NCBI GenBank assembly: GCA_902764015.1
Contig: CACWUH010000003.1
Location: forward strand, 1 to 38,615
DNA length: 38,615 bases
Direction of reading: 5' to 3'
From: an uncultured Methanobrevibacter sp.
Lineage (GTDB): Archaea > Methanobacteriota > Methanobacteria > Methanobacteriales > Methanobacteriaceae
The notes beneath the pieces were generated by a model, which saw nothing but the letters and a program-made list of their open reading frames with translations, was not told the DNA's origin and did not search any database. Shown here in pieces: positions 8,220 through 15,081 of the stretch (its first letter is position 1; each line of letters starts with the position of its first letter). Position numbers and translations under genes: made by a program.

Positions 8220-8240
8220 CCTCTTATAACTTTTTTTCTT
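8220..8240 (+). terminator. T-rich archaeal terminator
   Basis: The stop codon of the 34-aa gene is followed by CTCTTATAACTTTTTTTCTT, a U-tract typical of archaeal intrinsic termination. No strong hairpin is needed in archaea. Confidence 0.45.
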
Positions 8241-8293
8241 ATTTTAACTATTTTTAACTGTTATTCACTAATTTTCACATTGACAATAATTAT

Positions 8294-8329
8294 ATACTAT
8301 TTCTTAAATAATATTATCTAGGTGATAAT
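8294..8329 (+). repeat. Promoter/leader element, copy 1 of 2
   Basis: The 36 bases before this methyltransferase match the 36 bases before the next one (8987-9022) at 29 positions by hand count, including ATACTATTT, TTAAA and TTATCTAGGTG. It contains an AT-rich block and the AGGTGAT ribosome site. The leader was evidently duplicated together with the gene. Confidence 0.7.
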
Positions 8330-8932
8330 ATGATGATGCCTGAAAATGGACATAGGGCTCATGGATTTTCAAGTGCATTCTTCTTGGATTCCGATGAAAT
8401 CATTCAGGAATTGAATTTAAATGGTGATGAAACCGTTATGGATGCAGGCTGCGGTGATGGCCACAATGCAATCAAAATTCTTGAAGAGTATAATCACAAG
8501 GGAACCGTCTATGCTGTTGATGTCTATGATGCTTCAATTGAGGATATGGAAAAATATAAAAGTGAAAATGATGTTCAAAACTTGATCAATATCGAAGCCG
8601 ACATTACCGAAGGAATTCCGGGGGTCGATGACGAATCCGTGGATGTCATCCTTATGGTCAATGTTTTCCATGGATTTAAGGCCTCAAGAAAGCTTGATGA
8701 GGCTGTGATTGAACTTAAAAGGATTGTCAAAAAAGACGGAAAAATCGCAATCATGGATTACAAGGCATGGGACGTTCCGAAAGGACCTCCAACTCCGGTG
8801 AGATCTTCACCTGAGGAATTGGAAGAGTTGTTCAACAGGCATGGCCTTAAGATGACCTATTTGAATGAGGATATTGGTGAAGATATTCCCGAAGGCAAGT
8901 CCCACTATCTAATCATGTTTGAAAAGGAATGA
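8330..8932 (+). CDS. Class I SAM-dependent methyltransferase, tandem copy 1
   Basis: Rossmann-fold methyltransferase of the UbiE/SmtA-like kind. Motif I is VMDAGCGDGH (residues about 36-45), the adenosine-binding acidic region is VYAVDVYD, motif IV is VDVILMVNVFHGF, and IVKKDGKIAIMDYKAW is the typical post-IV strand. The HxH-like start (GHRAHGFSS) and the end KSHYLIMFEKE are shared with the next gene. Acceptor unknown; small molecules, including metalloids or quinone-like compounds, are possible. Three ATGs in a row open the frame; AGGTGAT before 8330 supports the first. No operon partner upstream. Confidence 0.85.
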   Translation: MMMPENGHRAHGFSSAFFLDSDEIIQELNLNGDETVMDAGCGDGHNAIKILEEYNHKGTVYAVDVYDASIEDMEKYKSENDVQNLINIEADITEGIPGVDDESVDVILMVNVFHGFKASRKLDEAVIELKRIVKKDGKIAIMDYKAWDVPKGPPTPVRSSPEELEELFNRHGLKMTYLNEDIGEDIPEGKSHYLIMFEKE

Positions 8933-8939
8933 CTTTTTT

Positions 8940-8975
8940 TGATTGGGAGTTTTAAACTCTCAAAAACTTTTTTTT
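8940..8975 (+). terminator. Hairpin plus T-run
   Basis: GAGTTT-T-AAACTC at 8947-8959 forms a short stem, followed by CAAAAACTTTTTTTTG. A second T-run lies just before it. It separates the two methyltransferase genes. Confidence 0.5.
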
Positions 8976-8986
8976 GAAAATTTTAA

Positions 8987-9022
8987 ATACTATTTTTTAA
9001 AGATTATTATCTAGGTGTAATC
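8987..9022 (+). repeat. Promoter/leader element, copy 2 of 2
   Basis: Second copy of the 36-base leader described at 8294-8329, differing at seven positions by hand count. It keeps TTATCTAGGTG, which supplies the ribosome site of the second methyltransferase. Confidence 0.7.
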
Positions 9023-9610
9023 ATGGAACACAGACATCATGGAAAATCAAGCGCAACTTTCTTAGATTCCGATGAAATATTGGCCGAATTAAATCTCAAG
9101 GGCGATGAAACCTTCTTGGATGCAGGCTGCGGTGACGGCTACATTTCCAAAAGGGCTGTTGAAAAATATCTTCCCCAAGGCAAGGCTTATGCAATTGATG
9201 CTTATGCAGAATCTATTAGAGAGTTAAAAGAATATGTGGATGAGAACAATATTCAGAATTTAATTCCTATCGAAGCGGATCTTACCGAAACTGTTCAGGA
9301 TATCGGCGACGGGTCCGTTGATGTTGTTTTGATGGTCAATGTTTTCCATGGATTTACAGACTCTAGTCAAAAGGAAGACGTTATAAATGAATTGAAAAGG
9401 ATTACCAAATCCGATGGCAGAATTGCAATAATGGATTTCAAGCCAATAGAAAACACCAGAGGGCCTCCACTCGAAATCAGGCTTTCACACATGGAAGTGG
9501 AAAAGACATTTAACCGTTGCGGCCTTGAAAAGGATTATCTGAATGTGGACATTGGCGAAGAGAATCCGCATGGCAAATCCCATTATCTAATCATATTCAA
9601 AAAGGAGTAG
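9023..9610 (+). CDS. Class I SAM-dependent methyltransferase, tandem copy 2
   Basis: Paralogue of the preceding gene: FLDSDEI.ELNL.GDET, DAGCGDG, QNLI.IEAD.TE, VDV.LMVNVFHGF, ELKRI, IAIMD, GPP and GKSHYLI.F.KE occur in both at the same spacing, and more than half of positions match by eye. The N-terminus is His-rich (EHRHHG), so a metal or metalloid acceptor is conceivable, but nothing proves this. Start ATG follows CTAGGTGTAATC. It ends six bases before tarI, so it may be co-transcribed with the CDP-ribitol genes even though its ancestor has its own leader. Confidence 0.85.
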   Translation: MEHRHHGKSSATFLDSDEILAELNLKGDETFLDAGCGDGYISKRAVEKYLPQGKAYAIDAYAESIRELKEYVDENNIQNLIPIEADLTETVQDIGDGSVDVVLMVNVFHGFTDSSQKEDVINELKRITKSDGRIAIMDFKPIENTRGPPLEIRLSHMEVEKTFNRCGLEKDYLNVDIGEENPHGKSHYLIIFKKE

Positions 9611-9616
9611 ACTCAC

Positions 9617-10327
9617 ATGATTTTTGCAGCGATACTTGCAGGAGGAATAGGCTCAAGAATGGGGGGCACGGACACTCCCAAACAGTTTTTGCCCCTAGGA
9701 AACAAGCCCGTTATCATTCATACCATTGAAAAGTTCGTAATCAATGAGAATATCGACAAGACAATTGTCCTGATTCCAAAGAACTTCATAAACCATACAA
9801 ATAATCTGATTAGCGAATACATCGGTGAAAATGATGACCTCATAGTCATCGAGGGCGGCGAGACCAGAAACGACACAATCATGAACAGCATCAGATATAT
9901 CGAAGACAATTTCGGAATCGATGATGACTCTATTATCCTTACGCATGACTCGGTGCGCCCGTTTGTCACTCATAGAATTATTGAGGATAACATCGATGCT
10001 GCAAGAAAGTATGGGGCCTGTGATACAGTCATTCCGGCTACAGACACAATTGTCGAAAGCGTGAACGGCCAGACCATTGAAAGCATCCCTGTGAGGGACT
10101 ATTATTACCAAGGCCAAACGCCACAGAGCTTCAATATAAAGAAACTTTTCAATCTAATCAACAGTTTGACGGAAGCTGAAACCAATATACTGACAGATGC
10201 CTGCAAAATCTTCACACTTAAGGATGAGGATGTACATCTGGTTGAAGGTGAAGTGACAAATATCAAGATTACATACCCTTATGACTTGAAACTGGCAAAC
10301 ACAATACTTGAGGATGGACATGATTAA
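9617..10327 (+). CDS. tarI: D-ribitol-5-phosphate cytidylyltransferase (IspD/TarI family)
   Basis: Joins CTP and ribitol 5-phosphate to CDP-ribitol. The nucleotide-binding N-terminus LAGGIGSRMG..TPKQFLPLGNKPVI, GGETRNDTIMNSI, THDSVRPFV, PATDTI and YYQGQTPQSFN are all IspD/TarI family signatures, and 236 residues is the usual length. It is called TarI, not IspD, because archaea make isoprenoids by the mevalonate route and because the next gene, which overlaps it by eight bases, is a clear TarJ. Start ATG 9617 gives MIFAAILAGG as in TarI. The product would feed a ribitol-phosphate-containing surface glycan or wall-linked polymer; no transferase for it is in the window. Confidence 0.85.
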   Translation: MIFAAILAGGIGSRMGGTDTPKQFLPLGNKPVIIHTIEKFVINENIDKTIVLIPKNFINHTNNLISEYIGENDDLIVIEGGETRNDTIMNSIRYIEDNFGIDDDSIILTHDSVRPFVTHRIIEDNIDAARKYGACDTVIPATDTIVESVNGQTIESIPVRDYYYQGQTPQSFNIKKLFNLINSLTEAETNILTDACKIFTLKDEDVHLVEGEVTNIKITYPYDLKLANTILEDGHD

Positions 10328-11336
10328 CATTGTTTATAGACTTAAATCCCCCAAATTTTTCGAGGAATCAATCGATGAGGTGGAGCTTGACGGAGTGGTC
10401 GTAAGGCCAACATACCTTTCAATCTGTCAGGCCGACCAAAGATACTATCAGGGCTCAAGGCCTGCCGAGATACTGGAGGAAAAACTGCCGATGGCGTTGA
10501 TTCATGAAGGAATCGGAGAGGTGATATATGACAAATCCGGTGAGTTCAAAGCCGGCGATAAGGTCGTCATGATTCCAAACACCCCTATGGGGGATGATGT
10601 CTGCAGGCCAAACTATTCCTGCAAGTCCAAATTCAGGGGAAGCGGATTCGACGGATTCACTTCAGACCTAATCAAGTTGGATTCAAGCCGTGTAGTCAAA
10701 ATCCCCGATGACTTCAATCCCCATGTTGCCGCATTCATAGAGCTGATGACGGTTGCATATCAAGGTATAAGTAGGTTTTCAGACCTTGCAATAACTCCAA
10801 AGGACACATTGGGGGTCTGGGGAGATGGAAACCTGGGATTCATCACTGCACTGTTTTTGAAAGAGAAATTCCCGGATTCCAAAGTCATAGTTTTTGGAAA
10901 GCACCTGGAAAACCTGAACCTGTTTTCATTTGCCGATGAAATCTATCAGATACACAATGTTGCTGATGACATGGCAATAGACCACGGTTTCGAATGCGTT
11001 GGCTCAAGTGCCTCCCAGTCTGCCATAGAACAGATTATCGATCTAATCAATCCTCAGGGAACCATAAACCTCTTTGGTGTAAGCGAATATCCTGTCCCGA
11101 TCAATACGAGGATGATTCTGGAGAAGGGATTGACCGTCCAGGGAAACAGCAGGTCCGAGAGGGAAGACTTTGTTGGAGTTGTTGAAACTCTCAAGCAAAA
11201 TCCTCAGCTCTTTGAATACCTGGAAAAGCTGGTGGCCAACATATGTGAAATAAACACCTTGAATGACCTGAAGGAAGCATTTGACAGGGATTATATTTCA
11301 CACTTTGGCAAGACCATCCTGAAATGGAATAAATAA
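10320..11336 (+). CDS. tarJ: Ribulose-5-phosphate reductase (TarJ-type alcohol dehydrogenase)
   Basis: Reduces ribulose 5-phosphate to ribitol 5-phosphate with NADPH, the step before TarI. Segments VVRPTYLSICQADQRYYQG, LPMALIHEGIGEV, KVVMIPNTP, SKFRGSGFDGF, GVWGDGNLGF, IDHGFECVGSSASQSAIEQI, LFGVSEYPVPINTRMILEKGLT and SRSEREDF closely follow Gram-positive TarJ as I remember it. ATG 10320 (MINIVYRLKSPKFF) is chosen over TTG 10308 and ATG 10314: the family begins MINxVY, and GAGG lies six bases upstream. The zinc-dehydrogenase fold with NWGKT/HFGKT end is kept. It overlaps tarI, so the two proteins are coupled. Looks acquired from bacteria. Confidence 0.9.
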   Translation: MINIVYRLKSPKFFEESIDEVELDGVVVRPTYLSICQADQRYYQGSRPAEILEEKLPMALIHEGIGEVIYDKSGEFKAGDKVVMIPNTPMGDDVCRPNYSCKSKFRGSGFDGFTSDLIKLDSSRVVKIPDDFNPHVAAFIELMTVAYQGISRFSDLAITPKDTLGVWGDGNLGFITALFLKEKFPDSKVIVFGKHLENLNLFSFADEIYQIHNVADDMAIDHGFECVGSSASQSAIEQIIDLINPQGTINLFGVSEYPVPINTRMILEKGLTVQGNSRSEREDFVGVVETLKQNPQLFEYLEKLVANICEINTLNDLKEAFDRDYISHFGKTILKWNK

Positions 11337-11864
11337 TCAATAATAAATCTTATTCATTATTTTTAAGGATTCGACCCTGAAATAGTTCCTGTCCTTTCTG
11401 GAGCACATTACAGGAAGCATTTCCACGGCCTTGATGTCCTCGCAATCAAGAACCAGATTGTTTTTGAGCTTGTTTTTGATGAAGTCGAGGATGAGATGGC
11501 AGGGTTCATCCTGTGAACATGCAAGCTTTATGGTGAATTCGGCATCTGATTTTAACGGGCATTCCCTGACTGTAACATCGATGTTTTTAGGGCATAGGAT
11601 ATAAACGGAAACCTTCTTCTGATGCTTTTCATAGAGATTTTCAGCAAATTCGACATATTTCGCAAGCTCTTCTTCATCGAAGTCCTTCAACTGGATTTCA
11701 AAATCGATGAACTCTCCGTCTTCGGTTCTGAAAACATCGCCTCCCTGATGAACTCCTTCATCAAGCATTAGGGAATCCTTTGGAGCGAGGCATCTGATTT
11801 TTCGTGTGTCATTAAAAGTCTCTCTGATTATTCTGGTTTTAATATTGAATTCTCTTGTTTTCAT
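11337..11864 (-). CDS. Uncharacterised 175-aa protein, possibly PD-(D/E)XK nuclease-like
   Basis: No family recognised with confidence. The centre reads GEFIDFEIQLKDFDEEELAKYVEFAENLYEKHQKKVSVYIL. A hydrophobic strand ending in E-x-Q, followed by a helix with Tyr and then a strand ending in a basic/hydrophobic stretch, is like the Rpn/YhgA-type PD-(D/E)XK core, but the upstream Asp is not certain. No membrane segment. ATG 11864 sits behind AGAGGTT. It converges with tarJ with no gap between the stop codons. Followed (in its own 5' direction) by an AT-rich spacer before the MATE gene. Function is open. Confidence 0.5.
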   Translation of the reverse strand: MKTREFNIKTRIIRETFNDTRKIRCLAPKDSLMLDEGVHQGGDVFRTEDGEFIDFEIQLKDFDEEELAKYVEFAENLYEKHQKKVSVYILCPKNIDVTVRECPLKSDAEFTIKLACSQDEPCHLILDFIKNKLKNNLVLDCEDIKAVEMLPVMCSRKDRNYFRVESLKIMNKIYY

Positions 11865-12077
11865 TTTTTAACCTCTAAAATTTTGGTTGTGTTTTCTATA
11901 TTGTTTTTCATAGCTTATAAATGAGTAAGTTTTAAATTCAAGCAATTTAAAGAGGTTAAATCAATTTTAAAATGTGGAGACAATTTGCATAATTGATACA
12001 AAATAGTCTTTTGAAATGTTTTGGTGAGATGGCAATGGCGTATATTTTGGATGGGTTTGAATGATTTGGAAATGAAG
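11865..12077. other. Intergenic spacer, no gene seen
   Basis: About 210 AT-rich bases between the minus-strand 175-aa gene and the end of the MATE gene. Short frames here have no ribosome site and low-complexity content. It must hold the promoter of the 175-aa gene; a TATA-like run is at about 11890-11925. Confidence 0.4.
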
Positions 12078-13442
12078 CTAATTTCCAAATCTTTCCCTTG
12101 TCCTTTTGATTTCATATCTTGCAAAGAGGTAATTGATTATGCTGGCGATTGCCCTTCCAATGCACAATCCTAGCCAGATTCCGACCAAACCCCAGTCAAG
12201 GATGAATACAAAGACATGAATCAATGGAACGACGAATAGAATTTCCCTCAGTATCGTAAACATCAGGCTGTACATTCCTTTCCCGATTCCCTGATAAAAG
12301 AAGCTTGAAGGGATTCCGATTCCTGTCAGAATCAGACAAGGACATACAATCTGGAGGTACTGTGCAATTCCCGGAACCAGATTGGCCGTTTCGGGAGTGT
12401 ATGCAAATATTGTGGCCAATGGAGTTGCAAATATTACGAGAATCAATGTGACTGCGGTGCCCAGTGCCAAACCGAATTTTGCTCCGAACTTATGGGTTCT
12501 TGAAAGGTAGTCTCCGTTTCTGGCGCCGTATGCGCTTCCGGCCACTGCGATGACAGCTGATCCTATTGCCGTCAGCGGCATTATTGCAAAGAGGTATAAC
12601 CTTTGGCCTGAAGTGAAAGTGGCTATTCCGTAGTCTCCTCCAACCAATGAGATTACAATCAGATAGATTGACATTGCTATCGCCATAATAAGCATATCGA
12701 GCGCTGATGGGATTCCCACCTTCAGAATGTCCTTTGCCAGTTTTGAATCGAACTTGAAGTTTTTAAGGGTGACATCGATGTATGTGTCCTTTTTAATCAG
12801 TATCCAGTAGAGGATTATCAATGCAGCAATCGCTGAGCTCACGACTGTTGCAAGGGAGGCTCCGGCTGAACCTAAACCGAGTGTGTAGATGAATATCGGG
12901 TCAAGTGATGCGTTCAGGATGACTGTGGCAACCACAACATACATTGCACGTTTCATGTCTCCTTCTCCACGAAGGATTCCGCTGCAGCCGTTTCCAAACA
13001 TCAATCCAATCAATCCTAAAAAGAGTGGTGTAGCATAGGCAACAGCTTCATTGAGTGTCTGTCCGGTAGCTCCATAGCTTTTAAGCAGGGGTTCCTGCAT
13101 TATCAGGAAAATCACTGTCAAAACGATGGAAGCTATCAGAAATATGAACAATGACTGTGTTGCTGACTTTGTGGCCATTTCACGATTCTTGGCTCCTATA
13201 AATCTTGAGATGCTGCTGGTGGCACCGTTTCCAAGTCCTACGCTTGCACCGTTCAAGATCATAAAAATCGGTGTTACAAATCCGATTCCCGCAATTGCGG
13301 TTTGTCCGAGGCCTGCCACCCAAATCCCGTCAACGATGTTGTAAAGGGCGGTCAGAATCATCGATATCATAATCGGAATTGCAAGCTTTTTGACTGCCTT
13401 TTCAGGCTCTCCTCTCATCAGTTCAACGTTTTTGTTTGCCAT
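12078..13442 (-). CDS. MATE-family multidrug/Na+ antiporter
   Basis: Polytopic exporter of the MATE family (NorM/DinF type), exchanging cations for drugs or toxic metabolites. About 12 hydrophobic segments are spread over 454 residues, starting with KKLAIPIMISMILTALYNIVDGIWVAGLG, where the internal VDGIWVAGLG replaces the VDTIFVGxLG seen in bacteria. GLGNGATSSISRFIGAKN and the repeat-half GSAYGARNGDYLSRTHKFG are family features. ATG 13442 is preferred over a start ten codons upstream: GTGAT lies just before it and the upstream frame runs into the marR coding end. The gene begins four bases after marR stops, so the pair is an operon controlled by that regulator. Confidence 0.9.
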   Translation of the reverse strand: MANKNVELMRGEPEKAVKKLAIPIMISMILTALYNIVDGIWVAGLGQTAIAGIGFVTPIFMILNGASVGLGNGATSSISRFIGAKNREMATKSATQSLFIFLIASIVLTVIFLIMQEPLLKSYGATGQTLNEAVAYATPLFLGLIGLMFGNGCSGILRGEGDMKRAMYVVVATVILNASLDPIFIYTLGLGSAGASLATVVSSAIAALIILYWILIKKDTYIDVTLKNFKFDSKLAKDILKVGIPSALDMLIMAIAMSIYLIVISLVGGDYGIATFTSGQRLYLFAIMPLTAIGSAVIAVAGSAYGARNGDYLSRTHKFGAKFGLALGTAVTLILVIFATPLATIFAYTPETANLVPGIAQYLQIVCPCLILTGIGIPSSFFYQGIGKGMYSLMFTILREILFVVPLIHVFVFILDWGLVGIWLGLCIGRAIASIINYLFARYEIKRTRERFGN

Positions 13443-13446
13443 ATTA

Positions 13447-13953
13447 TCACTGTTCCTCAAGTATCTCTTCACTTCTTCTGGCTATCTGCCTTAACTGGTA
13501 TTTCGCGTTTTCATCTAACTTGTCGATTCCAACGAGTTCTTCCCAATCGCTCAAATCCTTTTTCAGCAAGACAGCCATCTCCTCTCCTTTTGGTGTTGTC
13601 TTTAGAATGTATTTTCTTCTGTTCGCTTCATCGATTTGCCTTTCGACATAACCCTTGTCTTCTAGCTTTCGCAATGATTTGGCTATTGCTCCTTTGCTCT
13701 GACCAAATATTCCTGCCAAATCATCCTGCGATAGGTTTTTCCGGTTATGGATTTCTATTAGATATCTGCCTTCATGAACCATATCCATGTGATTCGGATT
13801 CTTCATTGTGTATTTCAGCTTGTTTTTGGATATGTGGTGGATTAATGCTATGAAATGCATAGAATCGAATTTGTCGCTATCTTTGGTCATGTCATGTAAT
13901 ATATTTTTCATGCTATATATATGTTTCCTGGTAAACTGTTTACCGATAAACAA
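13447..13953 (-). CDS. MarR-family transcriptional regulator
   Basis: Winged-helix dimeric repressor, probably of itself and the MATE pump. The DNA-binding part reads NLSQDDLAGIFGQSKGAIAKSLRKLEDKGYVERQIDEANRRKYILKTTPKGEE, the classic MarR helix-turn-helix and wing with the conserved D/E-x-R-x(3). Two starts are possible: ATG 13953, which could be leaderless from a TATA at about 13976-13985, or ATG 13911 (MKNILHDM). In the first case the first 14 codons lie over the operator; in the second the operator is in the leader. Homologues would decide. Only 45 bases separate it from the divergent gene at 13999. Confidence 0.9.
   Translation of the reverse strand: MFIGKQFTRKHIYSMKNILHDMTKDSDKFDSMHFIALIHHISKNKLKYTMKNPNHMDMVHEGRYLIEIHNRKNLSQDDLAGIFGQSKGAIAKSLRKLEDKGYVERQIDEANRRKYILKTTPKGEEMAVLLKKDLSDWEELVGIDKLDENAKYQLRQIARRSEEILEEQ
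13922..13952. promoter_or_regulatory. Tandem MarR-type operator
   Basis: Two adjoining 16-base imperfect palindromes of form TGTTTxCCxxTAAACA: TGTTTCCTGGTAAACT at 13922-13937 and TGTTTACCGATAAACA at 13937-13952. Their junction also makes a perfect GGTAAAC-T-GTTTACC (13930-13944). The site lies about 30 bases downstream of a TATA-like GATATATATT used by marR, where a bound repressor would block initiation. It may also influence the divergent gene at 13999. Confidence 0.65.
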
Positions 13954-13998
13954 TCATTTTAAATGTAATTTTTTTGATATATATTACCAGGTGATGGT

Positions 13999-14325
13999 GT
14001 GGACTATGAAAGAGTTATCCGTGAAAAATTTCCAAAATGCGATGTTGAAGTGATAGGTTCTGATGTTTTTGGGATTGAACAATTGGTTGAATACATTACT
14101 GATGATATTGTGGTATGTAATCCCCATTCCATAATGGTGTATAGGCATATGATTCGTTTCTTGATGAATGTTGGCGAAAGGGGCAAAATCTATTATCTTG
14201 AAGGCATTTCTGATGATGATTTGAAGCTGATTCATGCGGGGCTTTTGAAATTCACCTATGGAAGGGACATCAAGATTAACCTGTTTAAAAATGCAAATCC
14301 TGATAAGGATGTTTTGGGACTATAG
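13999..14325 (+). CDS. Uncharacterised 108-aa protein divergent from marR
   Basis: No domain recognised. A compact alpha/beta pattern: DVEVIGSDVFGIEQLVEYITDDIVVCNPHSI, a helix with RHMIRFLMNVGERG, then KIYYLEGISDDDLKLI and RDIKINLF. No membrane segment or cysteine cluster. GTG 13999 follows AGGTGAT; no in-frame ATG is better placed. It shares a 45-base intergenic region with marR and could be under the same operator. Its end overlaps the convergent zinc-ribbon gene by six bases. Confidence 0.6.
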   Translation: MDYERVIREKFPKCDVEVIGSDVFGIEQLVEYITDDIVVCNPHSIMVYRHMIRFLMNVGERGKIYYLEGISDDDLKLIHAGLLKFTYGRDIKINLFKNANPDKDVLGL

Positions 14326-14481
14326 CCGGAAGAATTCGTCGCAGTTTTCACAATAGTAATTGAATTCACTTTCACAGCAGTTTCCAAGTATTATCTCCCC
14401 ATTCATTGATTCGACTGCAAGCTCATCGCTTGCACCATGGAATACCTTTTTCAGTTCTCTCTCGCATTTCGGACACTTCAT
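14320..14481 (-). CDS. Small zinc-ribbon protein (53 aa)
   Basis: Two CxxC pairs, CPKC near the start and CENC near the end, with an additional CC in the middle (GNCCESEF), make a zinc-binding ribbon. ATG 14481 (MKCPKC) is preferred to one seven codons upstream. No more than zinc binding can be said; such proteins in methanogens are often orphan. It converges with the 108-aa gene and is divergent from the STAS-like gene, with about 50 bases between. Confidence 0.65.
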   Translation of the reverse strand: MKCPKCERELKKVFHGASDELAVESMNGEIILGNCCESEFNYYCENCDEFFRL

Positions 14482-14531
14482 GTGGATTATTTTATAAATC
14501 ATTAATTTTAAATATTAACATAGGTGTTAAG

Positions 14532-14789
14532 ATGATGATTAATCTAGGTGCCGAGTTCGGCACTCATTTGGAATCCAGTGACGATGCAATAGAATTGGTT
14601 GACATTCTAAACAAAATCCCAAAGGATGATTTTATAATCGATTTTAAAGAGGTCATGTTTGTCACAATGAACTTTGCACAGGCATACTACACTGCCAAGC
14701 TGGAATCAGATAAGAAGATATCAGAAATTAACCTTTCTGATGAAGTTAGCGTTGTTATGGGTGCGGCTGATGAAGCGGTAAACCCATAA
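14532..14789 (+). CDS. STAS-like protein (DUF4325-type), 85 aa
   Basis: Begins MMINLGAEFGTHLESSDDAIELVDIL and contains DDFIIDFKEVMFVTMNFAQAYYT, the strand-helix pattern (vvlDF.gV..is.sFA) of the STAS-like domain family often annotated DUF4325. The serine that would be phosphorylated in true STAS anti-sigma antagonists is not evident. Start ATG 14532 follows TAGGTGTTAAG; a longer upstream frame lacks a ribosome site and overlaps the zinc-ribbon gene. No kinase or histidine-kinase partner is adjacent. Confidence 0.65.
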   Translation: MMINLGAEFGTHLESSDDAIELVDILNKIPKDDFIIDFKEVMFVTMNFAQAYYTAKLESDKKISEINLSDEVSVVMGAADEAVNP

Positions 14790-15081
14790 TTTTTATTTTT
14801 TTTTTGATTGTCTCATTTTGTAAAATTGCTCCAGTTTCGAAATATTGACCTCACTCTGAAAGACTGCTCTCACTTTGAAATATTTCCTTGGGTTTGAAAA
14901 ATTGTTCTCGTTTAAAACTGCTTATTTTAAATAGTATGGGTTTCATATTACTTTATTAATTGAATTTGCTTTAATGAATTCCAGTTTTGAAATTTAAAAT
15001 ATGATATTATCTTGGATTTAGATTTAAAGCAAAAAATTTAACCACAATTTAATAACAATAAGCTTCCAAGGAGGTCAAATC
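14790..15081. other. Intergenic spacer with 19-base repeats and RNA-ligase promoter
   Basis: A T-run at 14791-14805 ends the STAS-like gene. The 19-base degenerate tandem repeat lies at 14826-14917. The remaining AT-rich part carries the RNA-ligase promoter, with TATA-like runs near 14993-15010 and 15040-15060. No coding frame is supported. Confidence 0.5.
14826..14917. repeat. Degenerate tandem repeat, 19-base period, about five units
   Basis: Units start at 14826, 14845, 14864, 14883 and 14902 with consensus close to tTGctCtcacTTTGAAAta. Units 1-4 are each exactly 19 bases; unit 5 is shorter. Each ends in a TTTGAAA-like block. No spacers, so it is not a CRISPR. The period is not a multiple of three, so it is not protein coding. 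Could bind a regulator upstream of the RNA-ligase gene. Confidence 0.55.

Noticed and set aside
9617-10327. IspD of the MEP isoprenoid pathway
   Set aside because: Archaea use mevalonate, and the overlapping neighbour is a clear TarJ, so TarI is the better call.
13302-13853. 183-codon plus-strand frame antisense to marR and MATE
   Set aside because: Lies over two well supported genes, translation has no family features.
14826-14917. CRISPR array
   Set aside because: Repeats are contiguous with no spacers, are degenerate, and no cas gene is present in the window.
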